A DNA stretch of 64,000 nt from Chrysomallon squamiferum. Its lineage: Eukaryota > Mollusca > Gastropoda > Neomphalida > Peltospiridae. A model generated the notes under the pieces. That model was given only the letters and a program-made list of their open reading frames with translations, was not told the origin of the DNA and made no database searches. This document shows positions 36,601-48,748 of this stretch, in pieces; positions within the stretch are counted from its first letter, which is position 1, and every line of letters starts with the position of its first letter. The position numbers and the translations under genes are program-made. The DNA lies in the NCBI GenBank assembly GCA_012295275.1, contig CM022679.1:22370110-22434109 (forward strand), read 5' to 3'.

Positions 36601-39600
36601 CATCAGCACCTAAATAAAACCAAAACAGTAACAGATATTAACTTATCTTATTCAATAAAGAGAAGACAAAAAACACACCATACAGGAGAAGAATTTTTTA
36701 ACAGCTACAATTCATATGAAACCTAGTGTTTGCTGATAGTGTTTGTGTTGGTCCCTAATTAAATAACTGTGCATAATACATTAAGAAGACTTGTTTTTTT
36801 TTAAACACCTATCATTTGCTGATTTTATTTATCCTGGGATGCAAACTGAATTAGTGTGCATCATACATTAAACAATTCTTTTGGATGATTTAATACAGAG
36901 GTCACATGTTAGAACTGTAACAGATATTTAAATAAATTATGGAGACTTTTCCTAAAATCTACCATCTATCTGAAACCAGCATTTGCTGATTACATTTGTG
37001 TTTGGATGTAAGTTAAATATATTATACATTAAACCATTCTTTAGAATGGTTTAATACACAGGTCACACTAAAACTGTAACTGATATAGAAAAGAAATAAA
37101 AATATTTCAGTGTCTAAAAAAAAAAAAAAAAACTGACAACATGACAGAGGAGATGGGATGAGACAGAATGATGCATTTACCTTTTCTAATAAGAAACTGC
37201 ACAGTACACAAATGGCCAGCTCTAGCAGCTTTCATTAGTGGTGTCCTACCTCCTTCAGACTCATGTTCCTGTACAAAAAAATAAACAATGTAATTAAATT
37301 ATATTATTATTATTTATAATAATAATAAGAATAACAACAATGTTAATGATTGTGAAATTTGCATAGTCACTGCATATTAGGCTTTAATATATATTTTTTT
37401 TCAGAACAAATTTACACAAGGTATCCTATATTTTGTTTTTATGCAATCAGATGGGTTGAAATACAGTGGAAAAAAAATATATATATAATTTACCAAATCA
37501 GCTCCATGCTCTAACAGAACCTCAGCAACATCAGTGTGTCCATTCTCACATGCATATGTTAGTGCAGTATCACCAGTTCCTGTTTGTGCATGTACCTTGG
37601 CATCTGCAAAATTATTTTATGTATTTCAATTTAAAAATTGTGATTTCAAAATACATTAATAACAACAACAACAATAATAATAATGATAATAACTGTATTT
37701 ATTAAAATAAACCCTATTTTACTAAATAATAATAATAAATTGTACTGAAGCATTTTAAAAAATAGAAATCTTCCGTTTTAATTCAGGGCCATATATATTT
37801 TTAGCTTGTTTGGTTCTGTGGTATTATTGTTCAGTTAATCTAACTAATTCATAGAAAATGACTAGTTCTTTCATTTTAAAACAGTCTCTTTTAATTTTTT
37901 CTTCTGACCCCTTTTTCATTTTTGCACCTTTTTTGCTTAAATTTTTTTTTATCCCCACCAAAAAATCACAAAAAAAAGCATTAATAATAATTTCAAATTT
38001 AGAGCGTACTTGACTTCAGCAGGTAGTTGACAAGCTCTAAATGTCCTTCCTGTGCTGCTTCCATCAATGGTGTACTGCAGCCGAGTTCAATGTCTGCCCC
38101 AGCCTGGATGAGAAAATCTGCTACTTCAAGAAATCCACCACAACATGCAAGAGTTAACGCTGTCTCCTGAGTTTCTTCTGTTTGACCATTAATGTATGCA
38201 TCTGGAAATAAAAATGTATTGATTCAAAGTATGTATGTAATATCCAACATCCTAGTATCAGCTTGTAACATACATTTTTTATAGGGATAATTAGAAGACT
38301 TAAGTGCTGAAAGACAAAGGTGTTTCGTTTGTTAGATTCATGCATTTTAAAGCATCAGTGAGTGACAGTTCATGTTCAGTGCAATGTATTTTAAAGATTA
38401 ACTTTCTACAGATTCAGAACAATTGCTGAAATACCATTCTGTTCAGTTTTCTCAGAGCAATTACTGGGTTTGAACAAAGGTTCTTAGTCCAATTCATAGT
38501 CAAAATGATGCCATGTTCTGGAAGGATGGAATCAGGAAGCTGCCTCAAAGATGGAGAACGATATTGGAGCAAATTGGTACACAAGTGGTTGAATAAATCT
38601 ATGTATTTTTATGGTCCACATATGCCATTATTTCAAAGTTGTCTTTGAATTTCACTAAACAAAATTCTGTGAACTTTTATTCCAAACCAATATTTTAATA
38701 CCGTAATGAGCAGCGTTTCAAGGTTAACCTAGATTTTTCATTAGTGGTTTGGAAAAGAGGTGTCACTGTTATCAAAGTATGATGCAATAAAATTATTGCA
38801 GAAAACTAAAATAATTTAATAAAATATTTCTGACATACTGTGAGACAACAAGAGTACAACCATTTCATCATGACCCTCCCTGGCAGCCTCCATCAAAGGT
38901 GTGTAACCCTCATCATTAACCTCCTCTATGTTGGCTCCTCGTTCTATCAACAGACTAGCTAGATCAACATGGCCTCCACAAGCAGCCAGGGTCAGGGGAG
39001 ATTCAAAACTATCAGCTGGCATATTAACCTATAATGTAAGTATTATATTACTGTCTTGAAGAAAAATAATAATAATAATAATAATAAAAATTAAAAATTA
39101 CTTTAAAAAAATACAGAAATAATTAAACTTCAAAAATAAAATTAGGATCATAACATTATATTACATTCCTTTAATTAAAATGGTGCAATACTAAATTTTT
39201 ACAGTCCACCTATGCCATTAATTAACTGGATACATTAATAAAACTGCTGCAACAAAAAGAAGAAAATAGCTACAGCACAAACACTTTAGTAATTAGTGTC
39301 TTGAAAAAGAAAAGAAAAATTTAATACCAACTTTTTTTTACCATTAATCCACTACCAAGTCACAAAAACAAAAAACCAGGAACATAAATAATCCGAATTA
39401 AAAAAACATTAGTAGAGAATGAAAATCTTTTTATCATTAGCTATCCATGTCAACTGTAGATGTGGCTGAAACAAGCCATGTTACAAATAATATGATATAT
39501 TTGTTTTACCTGAGCCCCACTATCCAACAGCAGTCTAGCCACCTCGACATGACCATCCATGGACGCTTCCATCAAAGCAGTGTGCATTTCATCAGTTTTG

Positions 39601-42600
39601 TGTTCCTGGTCTGCCCCAGCCTCCAGCAGAAACTTTACCATTTCCAGATGACCTGATTGAAATAAATAAATAAATAAATAAATAAATAAAAAATAAAATA
39701 AGAGATTCAAATATTTACAAACAGGAACAAATCCAAGGAGTAGTAACATTGACAACAGTTAATGCTTACATTACACAAACAAAAAAAAAATTAAAAAGAA
39801 GATAGTTAGAAAGTCTATTTCAAATCATAGCACACTTATTCTGTATTGCCAAACAACTTTGAAAAAAAAAAAAAAAAAAAAATTATATAAATAAATGAAT
39901 GAGAAAAATCCTTGGACTAGTTTCAGTGGGACTAATTTAACAACAGTTAATGTAAGCCACCAAATATAACATTTGTGATCAGATTTAATTTGCAAAAGGA
40001 AGCCTTCTTTCTTTTTCCACTGGAAGTTCTAATCAAAAGTGTATGTGGTATATTGCCACTAGCATGCTCATAATGCATGCTGTTTGCCCATTCTTACAAT
40101 CAGTTGATAAATAATTACCTTTGTAACATGCCAAAGTCAAAGCACTCTCCTTGAATTCGTTTGAATGTGTGTTTATCCCGGCACCATTGTCCAGGAGGAT
40201 TCTTGCCACCTCCACATGCCCTGCACTTGCAGCTTCCATCAGAGGTGTGTGTCCATTTTCATTGTGCACCTCAACCCGGCGTTTGCTTTAATAATCTCCT
40301 GTACAACTTCTGTGAAGCCCCCACAGGCTGCATAATGCAAAGGTGTATTTCCTGAAATGGAAGCATTTGAATGTAAAATAAAGTTTTTTTTAATAAATTA
40401 TGTTATGTAATAAAAAAAAAATTCCCCTTATGCATTCCTTAATCTTTATTAGTTGTTTTTCTTAACTTCCTTATTTCTTTTTGCTCAAAAGGCGTTCACA
40501 GTACAAATTTAGATATCCATCAGGATTAACAGCAACATTATCTACATATAAAATCCACTTATTTAAGGAGGAAAAAAAAAAAAAAAAATGATAGAGCTAA
40601 AATACATTTACAGATCCAAGGTTTTCACATATAAACATATTCACTGCTGTGTTGTGAAAATGGTTTCGGTTTTAAACTGATGTTATATCTAAGCAGTTAC
40701 TATACTTGTCTGATTAAGTTTAGCAAAAAAACAATAATGGATTTCTATTATTTGGTTAAATTTTATGCAAAATTACTGTAATATGCATAAAAACAATGAA
40801 TGTAAATTAGGCATTTATGTATTGATTTCAAGTTTCCAACATGTTTATAACAACCTTTTATAGTGTTAATTTATTAAATTCTGAATTTATTCAACTGCAC
40901 CTAAATAATGTTAATGTGCCACAAAAGCACTACAGTGATCTAGCAAAGAAATATAGTGTCTAGTGCAAAAATATAATATCTTTCACATTCATACTTTGTA
41001 TGTAATTAATTACAACAAAGAGAACACTATTTTAAAGGACAGTATTAAAGGATTTCAAGATTTTTAAAAACAAACAAACAAATAAAAAAAAAAAAATAAA
41101 AATGTAAAAATAAAAAATATACCTGCAGATGACTGAGCATCAACATCAGCTCCGTGAGATATGAGAAGTCTAACAATGTCAACATGGCCTCCACTTGCAG
41201 CTTCCATCAATGGCGTACAATCTCCTTTGATCCCGCGATCTTCTACATTAGCTTTCATAGCCAAAAGAACCTGAAAATAACCATAGACTCAGATCAGACT
41301 TTGAGTTTAGTTTAAAGAAGTTTAAGTAAAAATGTGTATTAACATTAACTGTTACAGATTATCCTCTATTAAATATACACACATTATCTGGATAAATGCA
41401 TTATTAACAATTTATTTATTTAGTGTTTTCCATTGTTTTGTAAAAAGTTATTGGACAAATTTTTCAAACGGTATTACATATTTTCTTCCATATATCTTTT
41501 GCACAGTTACTTATTTTGCAGTACTTTATATAAAAAATGTTTCTTATCTTCGATGATATAAATTCAAAGTGTTTCTATGCTAATACAATTTAAAGGTGAA
41601 ATTAAAAGAATACTGTTGTAACTGTGCACATACCTGGGCTAACTCATAGTAACCAGCAGAACAGGCTAATGACAGGAGACTCTCGCCCTCTTCGTTTGGT
41701 TCGGGGACATTAGTACTGTCACATAATTTGCGTATATTTACATCTTCACCACATGCCTCCGCTAAAGAACGAGCACTATAAATAAATATAATAATTTTTA
41801 GTTATAATAACAAAGTAAGATAGTGAGGGAAAAAGTAAAAAGAAAAAAAAATAATAATAATAACAATAATAACAACAGTATTAAAGTATTATATAAAACT
41901 TTCAATTATCACCCTGCCTCCTATTAAAAACAAAAACAAATTTCAGTATTCAAAATAATCATTTCCTTTTGCTACTAGCAAAACAACCAAATAAAACAAA
42001 ACAATGTAACTTATAAACAAAATAAGAAACAACATTTGTAACAAAAGAATTGTTATAAAAAGTGGATATAATTTAAAAACACCATGACAAAAATAAATAT
42101 ATTCATTTAGGTCTTGGTCTTATAATGGTGCATTCATTTATTTATATATTTTTAACACGTTCTTACCATTCATTGGTAGAGAGGTGGCTCTGCTGTTCAG
42201 CTCTCATTCTATGCAGAGCCTGAGCAGCTTCATCTAATGCACTGCTCACAGAAGAGGTCAAGGTTCGTAAAACTTCAGGATCGGTTAATGCTTTACCATC
42301 TTTTGATGATAATTTACTTATTCCTGAAAGGTAAACACAGAATAATATTATGTAATTTTTCAATCCAGATATTTTAATATTACTAAAGAATATACTAGTT
42401 TGATTGGATTAATCTGTTATTTGCCACCTGTTTTACAATTCTGGTTTAAAATCTGTAACAGTTATAGAATTATTTACTCTTAGGTGAATAAAAAATTTTA
42501 AATTGTAAAATACTATGAAACGAGTAACAATGAAACTGTAAAATATAAAGGCTTTAATGAAGATTATGTACTTTTAAATAATTCTTCAAAACAAAGTAAA

Positions 42601-45600
42601 AACAGATATAAATATTAAAAAACAAGCATATTCTAATTTGTTTTCCACATTTTCAGAAAAACTTTAATCCATTAGTCTGTCAGTGAATTAACAGTTTCAG
42701 AATGATAAATCAATAAAACAACAACAACTGGTACATAAACTGAATAAAGGTCAAGTGATTCTGTGAAGTAGGTTTATTTTGTTCTGCTTATACCTCATAT
42801 GTATCTAAAACAATATCTAATTGTAGCCATGCCATATCTAAACAATATGTATATATAGCCATACATATCTAAAATAATATTTGTGTATACCCATACATAT
42901 CTGAAACAATATTTGTATGTACCCATACACATCTCTAACAATATCTATCTATACCTATACATATCTAAAACAATATCTATAATGTACCTGCAGCTTCTAG
43001 TAAAGCTTCAAGTCGAGCATGTGTCTCAGGATCCACTGTACGCAATGGCTGCGTATCTACATTTTCAGCAGGTAACAAATATTTTGACTGTTCAGTAACG
43101 TATTCTCCTTCTTTGAGTTCTGCTTCTTCCAGGAAAAAGGAATCAACCTTTAACAGAATAAATAAATAAATAACAACAAAAATAATAACAAAAATAAAAG
43201 AACAATATGTTAAGGTTTAAAACACAATAATCAAAAGTGTTTACTTTGTCACTTACTGAAATTCAACGGAACTTTTGTTATTTCTGTTTAATTTATTCTA
43301 TTAAGGTGCATTACAGAGTATTAATAACAAAATGAAAAGAATGTGTCATGTATATAAATCAGTTGGTTCCACCAGTTTGGATGATAAACATATTTCAAAT
43401 TTACATCTGTTTATTTCAGCTGTTTGTGAAACACAGAATAAACAACTGAAGGTACCATTTGAAAATCAATGTAAATGAAAAAAGAATTAAACTTTAAAAA
43501 TACATCATCTAAACCATGTTTTTATTGTTTTTCTTAACTGTGATGATAAAATAAAAAGTGTGAGGTTAAACAGTGTCAAGTAAAGAATTTAGATTAAGAA
43601 AACAAAACAAAAAAATTGTTTAGCCAGTAAAAATTATTTTGTTTGTCACATAAAAATAGAATATTTGATATTCATACTCAAAGATAAATGGCCAGGTTTA
43701 CGTTCACACACAAAATGCGGAAACTTGTACACTTCTGAAAACCCAAATATATTTTATGAGATTCACAGCTTGTAGAAATATATAATTTAAAATAGCAAAC
43801 CTTTTGATCTGGTATTAAAAAAAATAAAAATTAATATTAGCACAGAAAATAAAATTACTAAAAAATTACATAAACAGTCATTTCTTACTTCTTATATTAA
43901 GAAGTAACAAATGTACAACATTAATAATGATTTGTAAATGGAATCACAAAGATAAAACAAAGAATTTATCTTTGACAAATAGCTTATGATAGGATAAAAA
44001 CAAAATCTATGATAAAATTTGTCAAATTATAGTTACTTTTAAATAATAAAGTTCCCAATATATATATTGTTTCTAGACTTTCATTTATTCTTTTTCAATA
44101 TTTAATATATTTCTTATTTTTCTTTTTAAATATATATTTTTAACACCATCATCAGTTACATTTAGAAAAATACATATGGCATGATCTCAACACACCATGT
44201 ACTTTATAGTAGAGTTGTTCTGCCTAACTTCATAATAAAGGATTGTAACCTTTTCAAGTTTGATCAATGATACAGTACTTAAGATTCAATATCATCATTT
44301 ATTTATATCTTTATGAGAACTGTAATATGGATGATCTCTAATAGGTTTTCACTTAATGAAAAGATTAAAATGAGATTAAATAATAATAATATTGGTTTAA
44401 CAACAAAAGCAAGATTATTTCACTCACATGTTATTTTGTATAACTAACCTTTAGTTTCCAACAGAAATATTTATTTTTATTTTACCAAAAATGATAAACT
44501 AATAAATTTTAAGTCAGTAACATAATCATAAAAGTAAAAATTTTTAATTTCAATAGCATATCTTGGTCCTGTCTGATGAAAATCAATGTAAATATAAAAT
44601 CATTTTCCTGCTTTTGCTGGGACCATTTTGACAGTACTAAAACTCTTAAATTCTATCTCCATATTTTATTACCTCTTCTAAATTTTGATTTTTATTTTCC
44701 ACATGCTTAACTTGATTTATACATTCAAATACCAACTTCAAAAACAAGATCTAATAGTGCAGATATTTAACTAATGGCACATACAGCCATGAAACTGAAT
44801 GATGATGAAATTAAGTTAAATTTGTTTTTCACATTAAATACTTGGTTTCCTCTTCCAAAACAAAAAAATAAAATCGAAATCATTAAAACTTAACAACTGC
44901 TGAGAATACAACTTTTGTTAGTTATGCAATATTTTTTGCAGCAGTATCTGGACTGCATCTGTGAAGGTCAAATTACATCAAGAATTATTTAAATTAACAA
45001 TAGCTTAGTTTAACAAATAAATAAGTAAGAAGATATTCCAATAATTCTATTACACATTTGTTACTAATGTTTATTTAACAGTAAAATTTTATGACTTGTT
45101 TTTCATCCTAATCATAAATACATCATGATGATGCCTTATTTATGCATGGGGACTAAAATCATTTGCATATTTTGTCATTTGTAAATTTAAATTTACATAA
45201 AGCTACAATAATTGTTTAATTTTTTTTTTAAATAATTCACTATTCAAAGAAATAAATAACTAGCTCTTAAAAATAATTATTAAAAAGTATTTTATTCGTG
45301 TCTAAAAACTGAGCAAATGCCACTTAGATTAAACTAACTTATTATATGAATAAAGTTTTAATTATTTATATTTATTATAAATCATTTTCTTTAGCAACTA
45401 ATCTATTCGAAGCTGCATATATGCATAAATTATTGTTTTCTAAATATTTTTTTCTTTATACGTATTTTTTCTTTAAAGAAAGTTCTATTCAGCTGTAAAA
45501 GACGATCTATTATGTAATCTGAAATTATAATTTACAATATAATAATAACAATAAAATACAATTATTTAATTAAGTTAAAAAATTATTCTTATTACTATTT

Positions 45601-47809
45601 GGTTTTGGTAAATCCTTGTGATTTCATCTGATGTATAGTTTATTGTTATTAGTGACACTATCTATGTACAATTTACAAGCAGTAATTTCAGTATTGTAAC
45701 CTTCTGATTAACCTTTCCTGATAAATCACTGAACACAGGTGTTAATATTTTTTAGCAGATCTTATGATCAATAAAAGCTTTGAATTATTCAAGTTACATG
45801 GTAATATCTTGTTTATCAAATATTTGGAATTAGCGAATGACAAGATTATTTTAAACTAAAATAGTCACATTTTCTCACCAAATTTCATTAGTGTATTGGG
45901 CACTGCTCAGACACTTTTGAATTATATTTTGTTTATTTCAGTATGCTCAAATTGAAAATAACTACATTTATGGCATCAGTTGCAAACACTGATGATGCTG
46001 ATTCTCAACAGAATTTCTACCTCTCCCATTTTAGCATTTTTACTATGACGAAAGAACATCTGCAAAAGGGAAAATGTCCTCAATATTTTTATTTCATCAT
46101 ACTTATTGTTATAAACTATATCTCTTTGTCTTGTTTTCCATGAGGGTTCTTCTTTTCCATTTTCTTCAGAAACAAGAATTCCTTGCATGTAAATAATTTA
46201 TTCATTTGAATGATCTTTCAACATAATAATGATAAAAAAAATAATAAAAAAAAATATGCATATAAACACTTGATTATTTATTTTCAAAGAAAGGAAAACG
46301 TTACAAAAAAACGAGAAAATAAATACAAATGGAGACCAAATTTAAATACTGCATTTATATATACTGAACAACTGTAAGAATAACCTACAAATATTTTTGA
46401 ATGCTCACAAATATATTCACTGATATAATCAACCTCTCTTTAAAATCCAAATTTACAATAATAATTGAATTATGTTCCAACTTCCAACAAAAACCTCTTT
46501 TCAGGAAGATTTCATTACAAAATTAGATTGTTTATAATCTTTACATTTTTTTTAAGCATCTATTATTTATGAATCTTCAAAACATAAATATTTTACCATA
46601 GAAGAAAACTGGAATAAAAATATTTATTTAGATAGTATTTTCTTTTGCGGGGTTTGGGGTGTATGGTTGATATTGTTATTTTTATTAAATATTTAAGACA
46701 TATTTCTGTTTTGTGTATGTTGCTGAATTACTCTGATATCACCAAAGTCCATAAAAAAATCAAGAGTTAATTTTAGAACAAGCAAGATCTCTGTTTATGG
46801 TCATACAGGCTAAAGTCAGTAGTCAAAAATATAAATACAAGTAAAATTAACTTTATAAGATTCTTAAAATTCAGTCTGAAGCTCTGTAAGATCCATGTTT
46901 GTGTTGTACAGTTTTAAAATAACATCTTTGTTTTATATAAATGCATTCATGTTCTTTTCTGAAATTGCATCAAGATCAAGGCAACCTCTAAACTTGCAAT
47001 GTTCTTAAAATTTATTCATTTTTCAGCCTAACATAATAGTAAAGTTTTAAAAAGATGACAAGTTAATACAGGAATTAAGTCTGCCTATATATGCGTTTAT
47101 GTGACAACAGTATTACACAGATACTTTTAGGAACATTTTAACTGATACAGCAATAAACAACCAGCTATTATTATTATTGTTATTATTATTTTAATGATAA
47201 ATAACGCACACATGAACTAACTCAGTGCAAGCAAATATTATTAGAAATATCTAACTTAAATATTTGTAAAACTAGTAACACATCTTTAAAAACATTAAAT
47301 GAATCAATGATACAGACATAATGGTAGCATGGAATGGACTGATACACTAAAAACAAAATTATATTTCAAATATTTTGTTTTTGATTTGATTGCTGGTACT
47401 CTGGGCAACTTCGTATGTTTCTTTAATCAGATGATAATGCATGTACAAGTGACAACATTTTAATTAACTGTATGAACTATATTCGAATATTATTCTGGTC
47501 ACATGGTTTCGCTAGGCATTATAAATAGGCCTCGACACAAATAACATAAAATTAAAATATTTCCAGGTAACCTTGTAAAAGGATCGACTATTAGTAAATA
47601 ACATTCATTCTGAAGCATACCTCTGATGCTTCATCGTCTTCGCTACCCGACATATCGGGTCCAAAATGTGATTCTTTTGATAATAATCCTTGATGAGTTC
47701 CCACAGACGGCTCCGAATCCGATAATGGAGGAGTCTGATCTTGTTGAATTTCAATGGTTGTAACTTCCTTAGTATCGTCGGATTTATCTTTTGTAACATG
47801 TTGCATCAT
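21508..47809 (-). CDS. ANKHD1: Mask: multiple ankyrin repeats, single KH domain (ANKHD1/ANKRD17)
   Basis: Very large scaffold protein known in Hippo/Yorkie and receptor-tyrosine-kinase signalling, acting in cytoplasm and nucleus. The 33 coding exons run 47809-47621, 43147-42988, 42323-42167, 41775-41634, 41270-41123, 40351-40119, 39652-39510, 39028-38839, 38201-38010, 37603-37494, 37268-37181, 36609-36482, 36020-35880, 35614-35521, 34168-33503, 33309-33029, 32354-31928, 31694-31549, 31337-31195, 30885-30672, 30281-30106, 29737-29676, 29356-29160, 28746-28535, 28097-27988, 27598-27245, 26960-26852, 26540-26397, 25894-25748, 25460-23707, 23525-23095, 22582-22430, 21543-21508. That is about 2,625 residues, the size of ANKHD1 (about 2,540) and ANKRD17 (about 2,600). 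Phases agree throughout except exon 6, which is one base short. The start Met precedes an acidic segment (SGSEDDEASE) as in the family. A single Mask gene predating the vertebrate ANKHD1/ANKRD17 split is expected. Confidence 0.93.
22430..25460 (-). CDS. ANKHD1: Mask C-terminal low-complexity region (exons 30-32)
   Basis: Exon 30 is 1,754 nt and encodes a Ser/Pro/Gln/Met-rich disordered region after the KH domain. Exon 31 carries the conserved RPIGGERLHRKAPGPTG and a Trp motif (GKLWALNPE). Exon 32 ends near PSMWNSSMKPP. The GTAAGT donor after residue G is a near-perfect consensus; without splicing, translation would run only 6 more codons to a stop at 22409-22411. Confidence 0.88.
25748..25894 (-). 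CDS. ANKHD1: Mask KH RNA-binding domain (exon 29)
   Basis: Type-I KH fold in one exon: VLVPSSAISRVIGRGGCN with the GxxG loop as GRGG, then INAIREVSGAHVEVEKP and DRTITIK. It continues into exon 30 (ESTRQAQALIMALVQEP, the last helix). The intact GxxG loop supports real nucleic-acid binding. Confidence 0.95.
26397..28746 (-). CDS. ANKHD1: Mask basic coiled coil / NLS and linker (exons 24-28)
   Basis: Exon 24 holds a conserved helix (KCQQCMETIVTAKDRQAAEANKNA) followed by a Lys/Arg-rich run with KKRERRKRKRKEK, a likely nuclear-localisation signal. Exons 25-27 are acidic and proline-rich, then variable. Exon 28 ends with KRGSKKEEGWKEVVRK, the conserved lead-in to the KH domain. Confidence 0.88.
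29160..32354 (-). CDS. ANKHD1: Mask ankyrin block 2 (10 repeats, exons 17-23)
   Basis: Exon 17 (32354-31928) begins with another poly-Gln and Pro-rich stretch, then YSSVDVDAETESNHDTAL opens the second ankyrin block. Ten units follow, including DYTPLSLAASGGYVNIIKLLL, RNTALTLACFQGRHEVVSLL and the terminal FRKGHVKVVKWMVKH. The block ends at QRYIATVNDK. Conservation with vertebrate ANKHD1 is very high here, above that of the rest of the protein. Confidence 0.93.
33029..35614 (-). CDS. ANKHD1: Mask spacer: coiled-coil and glutamine-rich segment (exons 14-16)
   Basis: The spacer between ankyrin blocks contains KNPEQVRQNIQKTLAKR, then a heptad-like helix (EEQILRKQQILEELQKVER), which matches the KKxILKELQKVERQL helix of vertebrate proteins. 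Exon 16 is Gln-rich (AQQQQQHLQ, NTQQQQQQALQ), low-complexity sequence of the kind associated with condensation or transcriptional cofactors. Low conservation outside the helix is normal for this region. Confidence 0.85.
34310..34600. repeat. Diverged tandem repeat, about 130-bp unit
   Basis: ACCTCAAATTGACTTTT (34314), ACCTCCATATTGAAC (34443) and ACCTCCGTATTTGAC (34578) recur at about 130-bp spacing with CATTTTAGCTACA and CGACAT elements between. In Mask intron 14. Confidence 0.6.
34605..35450. mobile_element. Possible non-autonomous DNA transposon with TIRs
   Basis: The left end (34605-34630) and the right end (35427-35450) are imperfect inverted copies of about 25 bp built around the core GGGTTTTCCT..ACTGCCACA. 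The interior of about 800 bp is AT-rich and non-coding and includes an A-tract. No target-site duplication could be verified. It sits in Mask intron 14. Confidence 0.35.
35880..41775 (-). CDS. ANKHD1: Mask ankyrin block 1 (about 15 repeats, exons 4-13)
   Basis: Consecutive 33-residue ankyrin units are recognised by TPLMEAA.xGHxEVxxLLL signatures, for example GHTPLMEAASAGHVEVARILL and TALTLACCGGFLEVADFLI. The first unit (SLAEACGEDVNIRKLC) is short and degenerate. Exon boundaries alternate around unit edges with phases 0, 1 and 2 as in vertebrate genes. In exon 6 (40351-40119) the frame changes between KANAG and VEVHNENGH, so the annotated block reads through only if one base is restored or the error is in the assembly. 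Confidence 0.92.
36715..37095. repeat. Diverged tandem triplication in Mask intron 11
   Basis: The block TTTGCTGAT ... ATACATTAA ... GGTCACA ... AACTGTAAC occurs about three times. The last two copies are the best matched (36810-36930 and 36970-37085); the first is partial. Confidence 0.7.
38507..38596 (+). mobile_element. mariner/Tc1-like transposase C-terminal remnant
   Basis: Thirty codons in one frame read from DAMFWKDGIRKLPQRW to QVVE and a stop, then AATAAA. The pattern F/W..GI.KLP.RW...I is the usual C-terminal tail of mariner-type transposases. No DD34-41D catalytic core is readable upstream, so this is a dead 3' fragment. It lies in the Mask intron between exons 9 and 8, antisense to Mask. 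Confidence 0.5.
42787..42985. repeat. About 36-bp minisatellite next to Mask exon 2
   Basis: Six or so copies of a unit CCATACATATCTAAAACAATAT plus variable spacer end within a few bases of the exon 2 donor at 42987. On the transcribed strand the repeats are the first sequence of intron 2. Confidence 0.85.
43148..47620. other. Large first intron of Mask
   Basis: The 4.5-kb intron between exon 1 and exon 2 is uniformly AT-rich. I see no coding exon, RNA gene or clear transposon in it. Large first introns often hold enhancers, but nothing here shows one. Confidence 0.6.
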
Positions 47810-48686
47810 TTTTGTTGTGTAATGTTATTGTTCCTTTCCTTTAACGGTCTTGTTTTGACGGACAGATGGCCAATTATTTATGTATTTCTATCGTACTAGT
47901 TGCCACCTTGACCGCCATTACAAATGTTCATTCCAAAACCCCGGATGATAACTTGTGCGCATGGGCGGAAAAATAGCAAGGTTCCCGTGTCTCGATTATG
48001 TTAGTTTGGTTTATATCAATTTAAAATACAAAACTTTATCAAGTTAGCTAAATTCGAGGTTAAACAAAATTCCCGTTAAGGCCATGTCAGCATTAATTAA
48101 TATTTTGGGTTAACAAGCACCTTTTTTTCTTCTTCTTTGTTACTATATAAATATATTCATTTGAGTAAACCATCTTTTATCCATACTGCATTTCATTTTT
48201 TTTCAAATTGTTTTTCTCATTCCTATAAAAAAAAAAAAAAAAAATAAAATAATTATTTTTTTACATAATATTAATTGCAATTCTGTTACTAATAGTACCG
48301 TTAATAACGGCCACGTTTCGAACTGGAAATAAGTAGGCCTGATATATGTAGAGCATTTTTATGACAGCTGCATAATATCATTTTCACTTACACTCAGTGA
48401 ATTTATACTAATCATGATGAATTTTGATGCAATAATAATACAGAAATATTTTAAAATATGGATGCCGACCATGATTAAAAAATATTAATGAATATTTTTG
48501 TTTTCATATTTGTAATCTATAATACTCGGTATAAATATTAGTATTATTATATATAATAAATAATATACACCAAACCAGCAGATAATGTCGCGATAATTTA
48601 TTTCACTCCCAAGGGCTCACATTAATTGTATATAAAATTGTTATGCATTTTTCCGTCTCATCCTTTTATTTTAATATCTATTTATA

Positions 48687-48748
<62 letters not shown>

